From the NCBI GenBank assembly GCA_002424645.1, contig DIKU01000161.1, positions 19,224 to 40,537 on the forward strand: DNA of 21,314 nt, given 5' to 3'. The translations under genes were made by a program, and so were the position numbers. The DNA is from Pelobacter sp. UBA5610 (GTDB taxonomy: Bacteria; Desulfobacterota; Desulfuromonadia; Desulfuromonadales; Syntrophotaleaceae). Below are positions 8,053-14,898 of this stretch, in pieces (position 1 is the stretch's first letter; each line of letters starts with the position of its first letter). The notes beneath the pieces were generated by a model that was not told where the DNA came from, did no database searches, and saw only the letters and a program-made list of their open reading frames with translations.

Positions 8053-9507
8053 ATGAAGAAACGTATGCAACTTTTGGCGCTGATGGTTCTTCTATCCATC
8101 GGACTTTTGGGCAACGTGCCTTGCGTCTGCGCCCAACTCACCGAATTGCGCAGCACCCTTGCCGATCAGCAGCAGGTTGCGGTGACCATTTACAACAGTA
8201 ACCTGGCGCTGATCAAGGATCTGCGCCGGGTAACGTTGCCGGCCGGTGAAAGCCTGCTGGCGTTGCGCGAGGTGGCCGCGGGCATGCAACCGGAAACGGC
8301 TTTGTTGCGCAGCCTGAAAAATGCCACAGACTTCCGGGTTGTGGAGCAAAGTTTCGATTTCGATCTGCTCACCCCCGGTAAGTTGCTGGAAAAATACGTA
8401 GGGCGCACGGTGCAGGTGGTGCGGGTGCATCCCCAGACCGGCGCGGAAAGTTTCGAGTCGGCCCAGGTTCTGGCGGCTAACGGCGGAGTGGTGCTGCGAA
8501 TGGGTGACCGCATCGAGACCGGTATCCCGGGACGCCTGGTTTACCCCGATGTGCCGGCCAATCTTCGCGATCGCCCGACCCTTGTGGTACAGGTGTTGGC
8601 GGGGAAGGCGGGGCCCCGTGATCTGGAGTTGAGTTATCTTACTGGAGGCCTGTCCTGGCAGGCTGATTACGTGGCCGAACTCGATGGTCAGGATACGCAT
8701 CTGGCTCTGTCGGGCTGGGTGACGTTGAACAACCAGAGTGGTGCCAGCTACGAGCAGGCGCGCCTGCAGTTGGTGGCCGGCGATGTTCATCGAGCGGGGC
8801 GGCAGGATCTTGCGATGCGGGACTTTGAGGAGCGCGCGATGAAGGTCATGACCGCCGCGCCGGCCATGGCCGAGGAGAGTCTGCTCGATTACCATCTCTA
8901 TACCCTGGACCGCCCCACGACCATTCGTGAAAATCAAGTCAAGCAGGTTGCGCTGTTGAGTGGCTCCGGCATCCCCGCAGACAAGGAATATCTGCTGCGC
9001 GGCAGTGATTATTACTATCGGGGTCGCTACAATGATCTCGGCAAAAAGCTCAAGGCCTCCGTATATCTTGAATTTGCCAACACGGCCAAATCCGGCCTGG
9101 GGATGCCTCTGCCCAAGGGTATTTTGCGGGTTTACAAAAAGGACAGTAACGGTAATGCCCAGTTTGTGGGTGAAGACAGCATCGATCACACCCCTAAGAA
9201 CGAAAAGGTTCGTCTGCGACTCGGCGATGCCTTCGATGTGACAGCGGATCGGATACAGACCGATTACAAAAAAATTTCGGGTGGACCGCAGGAGACCGTC
9301 ATCGAAACCGCCTATCGGCTGGAACTGAAAAACGCCAGAAGCGCGGCGGTTACGGTCAAGGTCGAGGAACCGATGCCGGGTGACTGGCAGATTCTTCAGG
9401 CCAGTCACCCCCACGGCAAAAAAGATGCCCATACGGCATCCTGGCAGATTGCCATCCCGGCCGAGGGCAGGACGGTGCTGACTTACCGGGTGCGAGTACG
9501 CTATTGA
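8053..9507 (+). CDS. Secreted DUF4139 domain protein, function unknown
   Basis: A 484-residue exported protein. The first 27 residues are a signal peptide (KKR basic start, hydrophobic core, VCA-QL cleavage site). The mature N-terminus (VAVTIYNSNLALIKDLR, about 38-54) and the later beta-rich part (about 190-484) match the DUF4139/mucoidy-inhibitor-like family as I remember it. In this family an N-terminal strand-rich region is followed by a domain with a long beta-sandwich appearance. The function of the family is not established. No catalytic motif is evident. The start has a good ribosome site (AAGGAGATAACG before ATG). It follows pgaABCD on the same strand after 185 bases, which suggests a cell-envelope role but does not prove co-transcription. 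The next gene converges on it, with an inverted repeat in between. Confidence 0.8.
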   Translation: MKKRMQLLALMVLLSIGLLGNVPCVCAQLTELRSTLADQQQVAVTIYNSNLALIKDLRRVTLPAGESLLALREVAAGMQPETALLRSLKNATDFRVVEQSFDFDLLTPGKLLEKYVGRTVQVVRVHPQTGAESFESAQVLAANGGVVLRMGDRIETGIPGRLVYPDVPANLRDRPTLVVQVLAGKAGPRDLELSYLTGGLSWQADYVAELDGQDTHLALSGWVTLNNQSGASYEQARLQLVAGDVHRAGRQDLAMRDFEERAMKVMTAAPAMAEESLLDYHLYTLDRPTTIRENQVKQVALLSGSGIPADKEYLLRGSDYYYRGRYNDLGKKLKASVYLEFANTAKSGLGMPLPKGILRVYKKDSNGNAQFVGEDSIDHTPKNEKVRLRLGDAFDVTADRIQTDYKKISGGPQETVIETAYRLELKNARSAAVTVKVEEPMPGDWQILQASHPHGKKDAHTASWQIAIPAEGRTVLTYRVRVRY

Positions 9508-9527
9508 CCTGACGTTGGTCGGTGTCT

Positions 9528-9590
9528 TCACCACGAAGCGCACGAAGGGGAAAGGGCAAAAGGCCTCTAGCTTCGTGCACTTCGTGGTGA
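9528..9590. repeat. CACGAAG-type inverted repeat between convergent genes
   Basis: Two 20-base arms (9528-9547 and 9571-9590) are reverse complements except for one position, and are separated by 23 bases. Each arm holds two copies of the word CACGAAG or its complement. The single mismatch is C-A in top-strand RNA but becomes a G-U wobble in bottom-strand RNA, so the hairpin is fully paired in transcripts of the minus-strand gene. Intergenic repeats built from CACGAAG words are common in several delta-proteobacterial genomes as I recall. The position 20 bases after the DUF4139 stop and between convergent genes suits a terminator or RNA-end-stabilising element. There is no long T run. Confidence 0.7.
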
Positions 9591-9688
9591 TTTTCTATTG
9601 TGACTCAATGGTTGGATTCTCACCTGAATCGTTGCGGTGTCGCATCAACCATACTTCAATCTTCCTTCCTGAACAACAATCTCCCCGG

Positions 9689-10318
9689 TCACTCTTCTTT
9701 TTCCTGGGCACCCAGGGAGCGGGCGATCAAGTTGCGAAGCTGTTTGGCGTCGGCCCGCTGCATGGCCTTGCCGGTAATGCTGCTTCGGGGAACGTTTTGC
9801 CTGTCCCTGGGGGGGTAGATGGACAATTCCAGTTCGACGCCGTTGTCTTTCAGGTAGAGGTGCGGGAAGTCTTGAAATCGGCCGCCTTTGTGGATGGTGA
9901 CGATTTCCGAAGTGAAGTCCAGCTGCCTTTCGGTAAGGAAATACTCCACTTCTTCCGGATCTTCGGCGAACAGGTGCAGGTCTATGTCGCTGCGCTGGGT
10001 GACGCAGCCCGAAAGCACCGAGCCGATCAGATATGGACGAAACGGCGCAAGCAGCTCAAGGTATTTAAGCGCCAGGACCCGCATTTGCAACAACCGATCC
10101 GGTAACACCTCGGGTTCGTACAAGGCAATGAGACGTTGCAGTTCCGCATGGATTTCGCTGTTGGAGGGCAGGTGGTGCCCGAGACACAGACGTTTTTCCA
10201 GACCGAAGGCACGCGCCGCCTTGCGCTTGGCGGTCATGTATTCCTTGATCTGCTCTTCGTACATGAGGCGGGCCGCTTCCCGGGCAATCAGATATCGCAA
10301 ACGCTCTCGTCGGGTCAT
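9689..10318 (-). CDS. Pol-beta-fold nucleotidyltransferase, substrate unknown
   Basis: A 209-residue soluble protein with a minimal nucleotidyltransferase core. The diagnostic motif is GSVLSGCVTQRSDIDLHLF: GS at 99-100 and the metal-binding D111 and D113. E162 or E164 in GVELELS is a candidate for the third carboxylate. An N-terminal helical region of about 95 residues, rich in Arg/Lys/Glu, precedes the core. Such proteins transfer a nucleotide to a protein, RNA or small molecule; the substrate cannot be read from sequence. No HEPN-type partner gene lies beside it, so the MNT/HEPN toxin-antitoxin reading is not supported. There is no good ribosome site before the ATG, but a TATACT hexamer sits seven bases upstream, so the message may be leaderless. 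The gene lies 43 bases downstream of the TerC gene on the same strand. Confidence 0.8.
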   Translation of the reverse strand: MTRRERLRYLIAREAARLMYEEQIKEYMTAKRKAARAFGLEKRLCLGHHLPSNSEIHAELQRLIALYEPEVLPDRLLQMRVLALKYLELLAPFRPYLIGSVLSGCVTQRSDIDLHLFAEDPEEVEYFLTERQLDFTSEIVTIHKGGRFQDFPHLYLKDNGVELELSIYPPRDRQNVPRSSITGKAMQRADAKQLRNLIARSLGAQEKEE

Positions 10319-10324
10319 GTTTTA

Positions 10325-10351
10325 AGTATAACAGACCGTTACCGTTGTCAG
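10325..10351 (-). promoter_or_regulatory. Candidate promoter of the nucleotidyltransferase gene
   Basis: Read on the minus strand, CTGACA (10346-10351) and TATACT (10325-10330) are 15 bases apart, which is short for a sigma70 promoter. Transcription would start at or within a base or two of the ATG. It lies in the 43-base gap after the TerC gene, so the downstream gene might also be read from the terC promoter. Confidence 0.3.
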
Positions 10352-10361
10352 CGTTCGTAGG

Positions 10362-11216
10362 CTATGTCGGAGTGGACACCTCGCGTATCTCCAACTGTCC
10401 GTTGGCGCGCAGCCATGCAATGATTTCGCGGGGCACCGGGTCGATTTCAAGCGCCTCATTGACGGACATTTCCCCACGCTGAAGTTTTTCCAGTAGATGA
10501 TTCTGGTGTTGCGTGTGGGTGCGACGTTGGTGGTAGTCACGGTAGACCAGGGAAGCTCCAAGCACAGCGATGATGCCCATCATCATCCAGAACACGCCAT
10601 GGCTGATCTCGACGTGAAAGCCGTCGAGAAAAAGCTTGGTGCCGATAAAAAAGATCAGTTGATAGGCCAGGTCCTCCAGGCGCGGCAGGCGTTCGAGCAG
10701 GCGGACGAAGAAGCTCGCGGCAAAGCGCAGGAAGATGATGCCGAGGATGCCACCGACCCATACCACCAGCAATTTGTCGGTCATGGCGACGGCTGTGGTA
10801 ATACTGTCGATGGAAAAGGCGATGTCGGTCAACTCTACCATAATCACCGTTTTCCAGAAACTGGCCGCGGGTTTGTCACGCAGTTGGTGAGCATCTTCCT
10901 TGTAAAAAAAGAACATGTGTTTCATGGCCAGGTAGACAAGATAACCGCCGCCGATAAGCTTGAAAAAACCGAAGCGCATCAGATGAGCGGCGAACACCAG
11001 GGCGATAAAGCGAAACACAAAGGCGCCGACGATGCCGTAGGTCAGGGCACGTTTTTGCTGGTTACGGGGAAGGTTACGCACCAGGATAGCCAGTACCAGG
11101 GCGTTATCGACCGACAAAATCCCTTCGAGTATGGCCAGGGTGCCAATAGTCAGCAGGTCGAAGGCGTGAAAGTTGATGATTTCCTGGGCAAGTTGGGAAA
11201 ACAGCGTAGTGTCCAT
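10362..11216 (-). CDS. TerC-family integral membrane protein (probable metal exporter)
   Basis: A 284-residue TerC-family membrane protein with seven or so hydrophobic segments. The two family motifs are clear: EGILSVDNALV (E31, D37, N38) near the first helix and VELTDIAFSIDSI (E128, D131, D137) in the middle. These acidic and polar residues inside the membrane suggest cation handling. Related Bacillus proteins (YkoY/YceF group) are reported to export manganese, often to metalate secreted enzymes. The cytoplasmic tail from about residue 225 is charged and has a short helical end. I chose the ATG at 11216, which follows GGAAAG, over an in-frame GTG at 11282 that has no ribosome site. A sigma70-like promoter with an overlapping palindrome lies upstream. 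The exact substrate is inferred from the family only. Confidence 0.88.
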   Translation of the reverse strand: MDTTLFSQLAQEIINFHAFDLLTIGTLAILEGILSVDNALVLAILVRNLPRNQQKRALTYGIVGAFVFRFIALVFAAHLMRFGFFKLIGGGYLVYLAMKHMFFFYKEDAHQLRDKPAASFWKTVIMVELTDIAFSIDSITTAVAMTDKLLVVWVGGILGIIFLRFAASFFVRLLERLPRLEDLAYQLIFFIGTKLFLDGFHVEISHGVFWMMMGIIAVLGASLVYRDYHQRRTHTQHQNHLLEKLQRGEMSVNEALEIDPVPREIIAWLRANGQLEIREVSTPT

Positions 11217-11322
11217 GATCTTTCCGATGTTGGAGGGCAAAGTTAATAGGGCATAGGCCGGAGTCGTGATCGATGTGGTCACGGTCGGCTGCCGGGCATG
11301 TTGGAGTGTTTTTCAGAAGCTT

Positions 11323-11368
11323 GGTAACGCGGGGCTTCGGAGTATAGGTGCGCGGTTACCTCTGCAAA
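11323..11368 (-). promoter_or_regulatory. terC promoter with overlapping operator-like palindrome
   Basis: On the minus strand TTTGCA (11363-11368) and TATACT (11341-11346) are spaced by 16 bases, giving a good sigma70-like promoter with a start near 11334. Inverted arms GGTAACGCG (11323-11331) and CGCGGTTACC (11351-11360) flank the -10 box. They differ by one inserted base and are 19 bases apart. Because one arm lies upstream of the predicted start, the pair cannot form a complete RNA hairpin and is better read as a DNA site for a dimeric regulator. It does not resemble the yybP-ykoY manganese riboswitch. Confidence 0.45.
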
Positions 11369-11421
11369 AAAATGAAAGGAATGGGACTCGACATTTTTTT
11401 AAATGTGTCTGTGCCTGGTTA

Positions 11422-11688
11422 TCAGCGTAGCCCGGATTGCCGTGAGGTTTTATGCGCCTTTTCAAGGTCGGCTTGAACTTGCGCGCGACTTCTTTCGTAA
11501 ACTATTTCCCTTCCCATCACCGTGCCTGCATAAGCGCGTCCCGTTCGGGTCGGAGTCAGCTCGCATTTGACGCTGTGGTCCCCTTCCCCAAGGATCACCT
11601 TTATCCGATCTGCCTGTTTGCTGAGAACTTCAACCTCAAGGGTATTGCCGCTTTCGGTAATACGGACCGCGATTTTTTCTGTGGTCAT
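11422..11688 (-). CDS. Small conserved-looking protein of unknown function
   Basis: An 88-residue protein that I do not recognise. The first 60 residues read as alternating short beta strands (KIAVRITESGNTLEVEVLS, then RIKVILGEGDHSVKCEL), and the end is a basic helix (RSRAQVQADLEKAHKTSRQ). It has no signal peptide, no membrane segment and one cysteine (C47). The pattern suggests a small beta-barrel or nucleic-acid-binding fold, but this is a guess. The ATG at 11688 has a GGAG eleven bases upstream, slightly far for a ribosome site. It is oriented like terC but has its own position upstream of the terC promoter, so the two are probably separate units. Regular codon use and the absence of a better overlapping gene support it as real. 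Confidence 0.6.
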   Translation of the reverse strand: MTTEKIAVRITESGNTLEVEVLSKQADRIKVILGEGDHSVKCELTPTRTGRAYAGTVMGREIVYERSRAQVQADLEKAHKTSRQSGLR

Positions 11689-11699
11689 AAAATGAATAA

Positions 11700-11740
11700 C
11701 TCCGATTGTGGATCCTGAGGGTCGTCAGTTCGAATCTTCC
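11700..11740 (+). pseudogene. tRNA-like 3' fragment, possibly from tRNA-His
   Basis: The stretch reads like the anticodon loop to T loop of a tRNA. GATTGTGGATCC (11704-11715) resembles a tRNA-His anticodon arm with GUG anticodon, and GGTCGTCAGTTCGAATC (11720-11736) looks like a variable loop and T arm. It is not a working tRNA: the T stem GTCAG/CTTCC has two mismatches, the anticodon stem is broken, and no D arm or acceptor stem is found on either side. It could be a decayed tRNA or a chance match. A covariance search would decide. Confidence 0.3.
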
Positions 11741-11956
11741 GCTAAAGTGGGATATTCCCATCGAAATAGAACATAAATGTTCGCGCGCTGCAAGGGCTGA
11801 TTGCTGGAATACGCGGTGCCTCGAAAAGGAGGCAGGTTGGCATAGGGGGCAACTTGGTTGTATAGTTATCGCAGAGAAGAGATTCCATGCTTGTGGCCTC
11901 GTGGTTTCTCCGGCAGACAGTGTTTTGGTGTGCGATTGATAAAGGACTATACAGAC

Positions 11957-11985
11957 TTGACATTGCATGTGCCTTCTGTGATTCT
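11957..11985 (+). promoter_or_regulatory. Candidate perR promoter
   Basis: A perfect TTGACA at 11957-11962 is followed after 17 bases by GATTCT (11980-11985), which matches the -10 consensus at three of six positions. The leader to the perR ATG would be about 42 bases. No PerR-box palindrome is obvious around it, so self-regulation is not supported by what I see. Confidence 0.5.
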
Positions 11986-12034
11986 TTGCCGGGAAATATC
12001 TTCCGGATATGTTAAGTAAGCGAATGGCAAGATT

Positions 12035-12472
12035 ATGAAAAGCTCACAAGACCGACTGAATGACATCGTCGACAAGCTCCGCGAAAATGGGTGCCGCATC
12101 ACGCCGCAGCGGGTGGCCATTATCAAAACCTTTTTGCAAAGTGACGAGCATCCGAGCATCGAACGGGTCTACGAGCAGGTGAAAGTCAATTTTCCCACCA
12201 CCAGTCTGGCCACGGTGTACAAGACCGTCAATCTCCTCAAAGAAATCGATGAGATTCTCGAGATCGGGTTCGCCGATGGCCGTAACCGTTATGATGGCAA
12301 CAAGCCGTATCCCCACCCCCACCTTATTTGTACAAAATGCAAGGCCATTATGGATCCTGATATCAGTTTGCTGGACCAATTGACCACCGAGGTGGCTCAA
12401 GCTTCCGGTTATCGGATCCTTTCGCATCAGCTCGAATTTTTCGGGATCTGTCCCGATTGTCAAAAGAAGTAA
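12035..12472 (+). CDS. perR: PerR-like peroxide-sensing Fur-family repressor
   Basis: A 145-residue Fur-superfamily metalloregulator. The N-terminal winged helix (about 8-85) contains the recognition helix TTSLATVYKTVNLL (55-68). The C-terminal dimerisation half has the metal ligands. H39, D87, H94, H96 and D107 or D109 line up with the regulatory Fe/Mn site of Bacillus PerR (H37, D85, H91, H93, D104). C99, C102, C139 and C142 form the structural zinc site. Aspartate in the RYDG motif, where Fur proteins usually have glutamate, favours a peroxide sensor whose histidines are oxidised by H2O2. The catalase gene next door, with a matching operator, supports this. No strong ribosome site precedes the ATG. 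A Fur iron regulator is the less likely alternative. Confidence 0.87.
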   Translation: MKSSQDRLNDIVDKLRENGCRITPQRVAIIKTFLQSDEHPSIERVYEQVKVNFPTTSLATVYKTVNLLKEIDEILEIGFADGRNRYDGNKPYPHPHLICTKCKAIMDPDISLLDQLTTEVAQASGYRILSHQLEFFGICPDCQKK

Positions 12473-12501
12473 CCCTCTCCCCCCTTTTTTTATCTTGTTA
12501 T

Positions 12502-12516
12502 GGATAATCATTATTA
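12502..12516 (+). promoter_or_regulatory. PerR box upstream of the catalase gene
   Basis: The 15-mer centred on C12509 matches the Bacillus PerR box TTATAATNATTATAA at 12 of 14 defined positions (7-1-7 palindrome). It lies eight bases upstream of the katA -35 box, where a bound repressor would block RNA polymerase. A Fur box has a related pattern, so operator type is inferred jointly from the PerR-like protein encoded just upstream. Confidence 0.7.
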
Positions 12517-12523
12517 TTAAACA

Positions 12524-12553
12524 TTGACACTCTATAGATATCTGTTAAATAAT
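12524..12553 (+). promoter_or_regulatory. katA promoter
   Basis: TTGACA at 12524-12529 and AATAAT at 12548-12553 (five of six matches) are 18 bases apart. The predicted start, near 12560, leaves a leader of about 75 bases before katA. The separate promoter means katA need not depend on perR read-through. Confidence 0.65.
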
Positions 12554-12635
12554 GCTTAGGTGCCATTGTCGTCAGGTCCACGTCTTGACTGTCTCGATCA
12601 AAAGGAGAACAGGCTTTGAGCCAAGGAGAGAGCGT

Positions 12636-14111
12636 ATGAAAGAGAAGCAAACCGACAAGCCGCAAAAGCTGACTACCAACGCCGGCGCGCCCGTCGCCGA
12701 CAACAACAACATCATGACTGCCGGGCCTCGCGGACCGGCGTTGTTGCAGGACGTATGGTTCCTGGAAAAACTCGCCAATTTTGATCGCGAGGTGATTCCT
12801 GAGCGGCGCATGCATGCCAAAGGCTCCGGAGCGTATGGGACCTTCACCGTTACCCACGACATTACCAGGTATACCAAGGCCAAAATCTTCTCCAAAATAG
12901 GCAAACAGACCGAGATGTTTGTGCGTTTTTCCACCGTGGCCGGCGAGCGCGGTGCAGCCGATGCTGAACGGGACATTCGCGGTTTTGCCATGAAATATTA
13001 CACCGAGGAAGGCAATTGGGATCTGGTTGGCAACAACACGCCGGTGTTTTTCCTTAAAGACCCCCTCAAATTCCCCGATCTCAATCATGTGGTCAAGCGC
13101 GACCCACGCACCAACCTGCGCAGCGCCAAGAACAATTGGGATTTCTGGACGCTGCTCCCTGAATCGCTGCATCAGGTCACCATCACCATGAGCGAACGAG
13201 GTATCCCGCTCTCTTACCGGCACATGAACGGTTACGGCAGCCATACCTACAGCCTGATTGATGCCAACAACAAGCGGATATGGGTCAAGTTTCATTTCAA
13301 AACCCAGCAAGGGATCAAGTGCTTGACCGACGCAGAAGCGGAAGCGATTGTCGGCAAGGATCGAGAAAGCCACCAGCGTGATTTGTATGAAAGCATTGAG
13401 AAGGGCGATTTCCCACGCTGGAAAATGCAGATTCAGGTCATGACCGATGAGCAGGCCGTCAAATGCCCGTTCAATCCCTTCGATTTGTCCAAGGTCTGGC
13501 CCCATGGCGATTATCCGATGATCGATGTCGGCGAGTTTGAACTTAACCGTAACCCGGATAACTATTTCGCCGAGGTGGAACAGGCTGCCTTCAATCCCGC
13601 TAACATCGTGCCTGGCATCGGCTTCTCTCCGGATAAAATGTTGCAGGGACGATTGTTCTCCTACGGCGACGCCCAACGGTATCGACTCGGCGTGAATCAT
13701 CACCTGATACCTGTCAATAAAGCCCGTTGCCCATTCCACAGCTACCATCGTGATGGGGCGATGCGGGTTGACGGCAATTACGGCAGCACCCTTGGCTATG
13801 AGCCAAACAGCTATGGGGAATGGCAGGAACAGCCCGATTTTGCCGAGCCGCCTCTTGAGCTGTCAGGCGCCGCAGCTCACTGGAATCACCGCGAAGACAA
13901 CGATGATTACTACAGTCAGGCCGGCAACCTGTTCCGGCTTATGAATCGGGGACAAAAAGAAGCGCTGTTCGGCAATACGGCGCGTGCCATGGGGGATGCA
14001 CCGCAGATGATAAAGATCAGGCACATCGGCAACTGCCTGAAAGCTGATCCGGCTTACGGCGAAGGTGTTGCCAAGGCCCTGGGGATTCCGCTTAGCGAAA
14101 TTCCGAAATAA
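12636..14111 (+). CDS. katA: Monofunctional heme catalase
   Basis: Converts hydrogen peroxide to water and oxygen in the cytoplasm. The 491-residue length fits the small-subunit (clade 3) catalases. Catalytic residues are visible: H60 in [12 protein letters not shown], the distal Asn in VGNNTPVF (133-134), and the proximal heme ligand Y343 in [14 protein letters not shown]. The N-terminal [20 protein letters not shown] and the [12 protein letters not shown] segment are also typical. There is no signal peptide. I chose the ATG at 12636, which follows AAGGAGAGAGCGT; an open frame continues upstream to 12552 but lacks a ribosome site and overlaps the promoter. A PerR box and a promoter lie just upstream, so peroxide induction is expected. 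A hairpin terminator follows the stop. Confidence 0.96.
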   Translation: MKEKQTDKPQKLTTNAGAPVADNNNIMTAGPRGPALLQDVWFLEKLANFDREVIPERRMHAKGSGAYGTFTVTHDITRYTKAKIFSKIGKQTEMFVRFSTVAGERGAADAERDIRGFAMKYYTEEGNWDLVGNNTPVFFLKDPLKFPDLNHVVKRDPRTNLRSAKNNWDFWTLLPESLHQVTITMSERGIPLSYRHMNGYGSHTYSLIDANNKRIWVKFHFKTQQGIKCLTDAEAEAIVGKDRESHQRDLYESIEKGDFPRWKMQIQVMTDEQAVKCPFNPFDLSKVWPHGDYPMIDVGEFELNRNPDNYFAEVEQAAFNPANIVPGIGFSPDKMLQGRLFSYGDAQRYRLGVNHHLIPVNKARCPFHSYHRDGAMRVDGNYGSTLGYEPNSYGEWQEQPDFAEPPLELSGAAAHWNHREDNDDYYSQAGNLFRLMNRGQKEALFGNTARAMGDAPQMIKIRHIGNCLKADPAYGEGVAKALGIPLSEIPK

Positions 14112-14137
14112 ATTTTTGCAATCAAATTTGACCAAAA

Positions 14138-14172
14138 GGGGCTGCCCGCGATATGCGAGGGCAGCCCTTCGT
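14138..14172 (+). terminator. Hairpin terminator after katA
   Basis: GGGCTGCCC (14139-14147) pairs perfectly with GGGCAGCCC (14159-14167), and CGC/GCG inside the loop can extend it. The stem starts 27 bases after the katA stop. The following sequence TTCGTTGTT is only partly T-rich, so termination may be incomplete. Confidence 0.6.
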
Positions 14173-14274
14173 TGTTATCCTATGGAAGCCAGGAGTATCG
14201 CCCTGTAGCAATGTTTCCGCCCCGGGCTTCGGTTTTTGCATGACAAGGTGACGACTCCTGCGCGCAGAGCAGGT

Positions 14275-14517
14275 TTACCTGAACAATGAATCCCTTCTTA
14301 TTTGATCCATGCGGATATCGTATTCAGGTTTGGCAATTTTCCCATCCTTGTAGTCTTGCTCGACCTTGTCCTTTTGTCGCTTCAAATGATACTCATAGCC
14401 ACCGGCTCCGGCGGCGGCCCCTCCCACAGCGCCCAGGCCAGCGCTGCCGACATTGCTGCTGCAGCCGGTCAGCAGGAACGTCGCCAGGAAAATCATCAGT
14501 ATTCCGGTTCTTTTCAT
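14275..14517 (-). CDS. Small glycine-zipper lipoprotein with SHOCT-like tail
   Basis: An 80-residue lipoprotein precursor. The signal peptide (about residues 1-18) ends in LLTGC, so Cys19 would be lipidated, and Ser at +2 favours sorting to the outer membrane. A glycine/alanine-rich stretch (GSAGLGAVGGAAAGAGGY, 24-41) is a glycine zipper able to insert in a membrane. The tail KVEQDYKDGKIAKPEYDIRM (51-70) resembles the short SHOCT helix pair found at the ends of many small envelope proteins. I chose the ATG at 14517 because GGAGGTG lies just upstream; a longer frame to 14595 has no such site. Function is unknown; related small lipoproteins are often stress-linked. No operon partner is close. 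Confidence 0.8.
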   Translation of the reverse strand: MKRTGILMIFLATFLLTGCSSNVGSAGLGAVGGAAAGAGGYEYHLKRQKDKVEQDYKDGKIAKPEYDIRMDQIRRDSLFR

Positions 14518-14898
14518 AACGCACCTCCAAGTTTTGGGTTCCCGTGTCTTGCATGCATGGCTCCTCAAGACAAGAAAGGATCGCTGGTGTCGCACTAATT
14601 CCTGTTAAGGAGTTTGCATGGCGTATTGAACAAGCATATTGGGTGGCCGGGGAATAGCAAGATAAAGAATACCAGCCCCCCAACGTATTTCAGCGATACG
14701 CTTCACGTCTTGCGCCGGGTTGCCAGGGCGGCTTGTCGGAGAGATTGTGCAGGAAAGAGGGGGCGGACCTGTTGCGCATGGGGTTGTGGCGGGGCCACTG
14801 GCGTTCGACAAAAGCATGAAAATTTCGAGCATTATGTCTCACCTTTTCTGGACAGAAAAGGGTGAAGACTCCTGGAAATGTCTTTCTGATACGATTGC
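14518..14898. other. 381-base gap without a recognised gene
   Basis: Short open frames exist on both strands (for example 14605-14832 minus and 14720-15070 plus), but none has a ribosome site, a recognisable protein or typical codon pattern. The one structured element is a hairpin at 14839-14865, listed separately. The left end should hold the promoter of the small lipoprotein gene, but I find no convincing -35/-10 pair. Confidence 0.4.
14839..14865 (-). terminator. Hairpin downstream of the spermidine-synthase-like gene
   Basis: TCACCTTTTCTG (14839-14850) and CAGAAAAGGGTGA (14853-14865) form a stem with one bulged G and a tight GGAC turn. It lies 34 bases past the stop of the minus-strand gene. 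In either direction there is no T run after the stem, so it may act as an RNA 3'-end stabiliser and not as a classic intrinsic terminator. Confidence 0.35.

Larger units (their letters stand above)
11689..12034. other. 346-base gap: tRNA-like remnant and perR promoter
   Basis: No convincing gene lies here; the short frames on both strands lack ribosome sites and protein-like composition. The left end holds a tRNA-like segment (11700-11740, listed separately), followed by a small perfect palindrome TGGGATATTCCCA at 11748-11760. The right end holds the perR promoter. Nothing is recognised in the roughly 190 bases between them. Confidence 0.5.

Noticed and set aside
7920..8201. 93-codon plus-strand frame between pgaD and the DUF4139 gene
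   Set aside because: It overlaps the start and signal peptide of the DUF4139 gene in another frame and has no ribosome site or recognisable protein.
8092..9543. 483-codon open frame on the minus strand opposite the DUF4139 gene
   Set aside because: It is a codon-bias shadow of a gene with signal peptide, ribosome site and family match. The antisense frame has no domain and no ribosome site.
9689..10318. MNT/HEPN toxin-antitoxin system
   Set aside because: The nucleotidyltransferase motif is right for an MNT protein, but no HEPN partner gene is adjacent and the protein has a long extra N-terminal region.
11383..11410. ACATTT-TTTT-AAATGT hairpin as a terminator of the 88-residue gene
   Set aside because: Only six A/T-rich pairs and one G-C-type pair with no T run on the minus strand. 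Too weak to call.
11283..11421. yybP-ykoY manganese riboswitch upstream of the TerC gene
   Set aside because: The TerC family often has this riboswitch, but the minus-strand leader lacks its conserved loop sequences, and the one inverted repeat straddles the promoter instead of lying wholly in the RNA.
12552..12635. Upstream extension of the catalase frame by 28 codons
   Set aside because: The extension overlaps the -10 box, lacks a ribosome site, and adds residues unlike any catalase. The ATG at 12636 has AAGGAGAGAG just before it.
12498..13748. 416-codon minus-strand frame over the catalase gene
   Set aside because: Fully antisense to a well-supported catalase; it has no recognisable domain and its 3' end runs into the PerR-box region.
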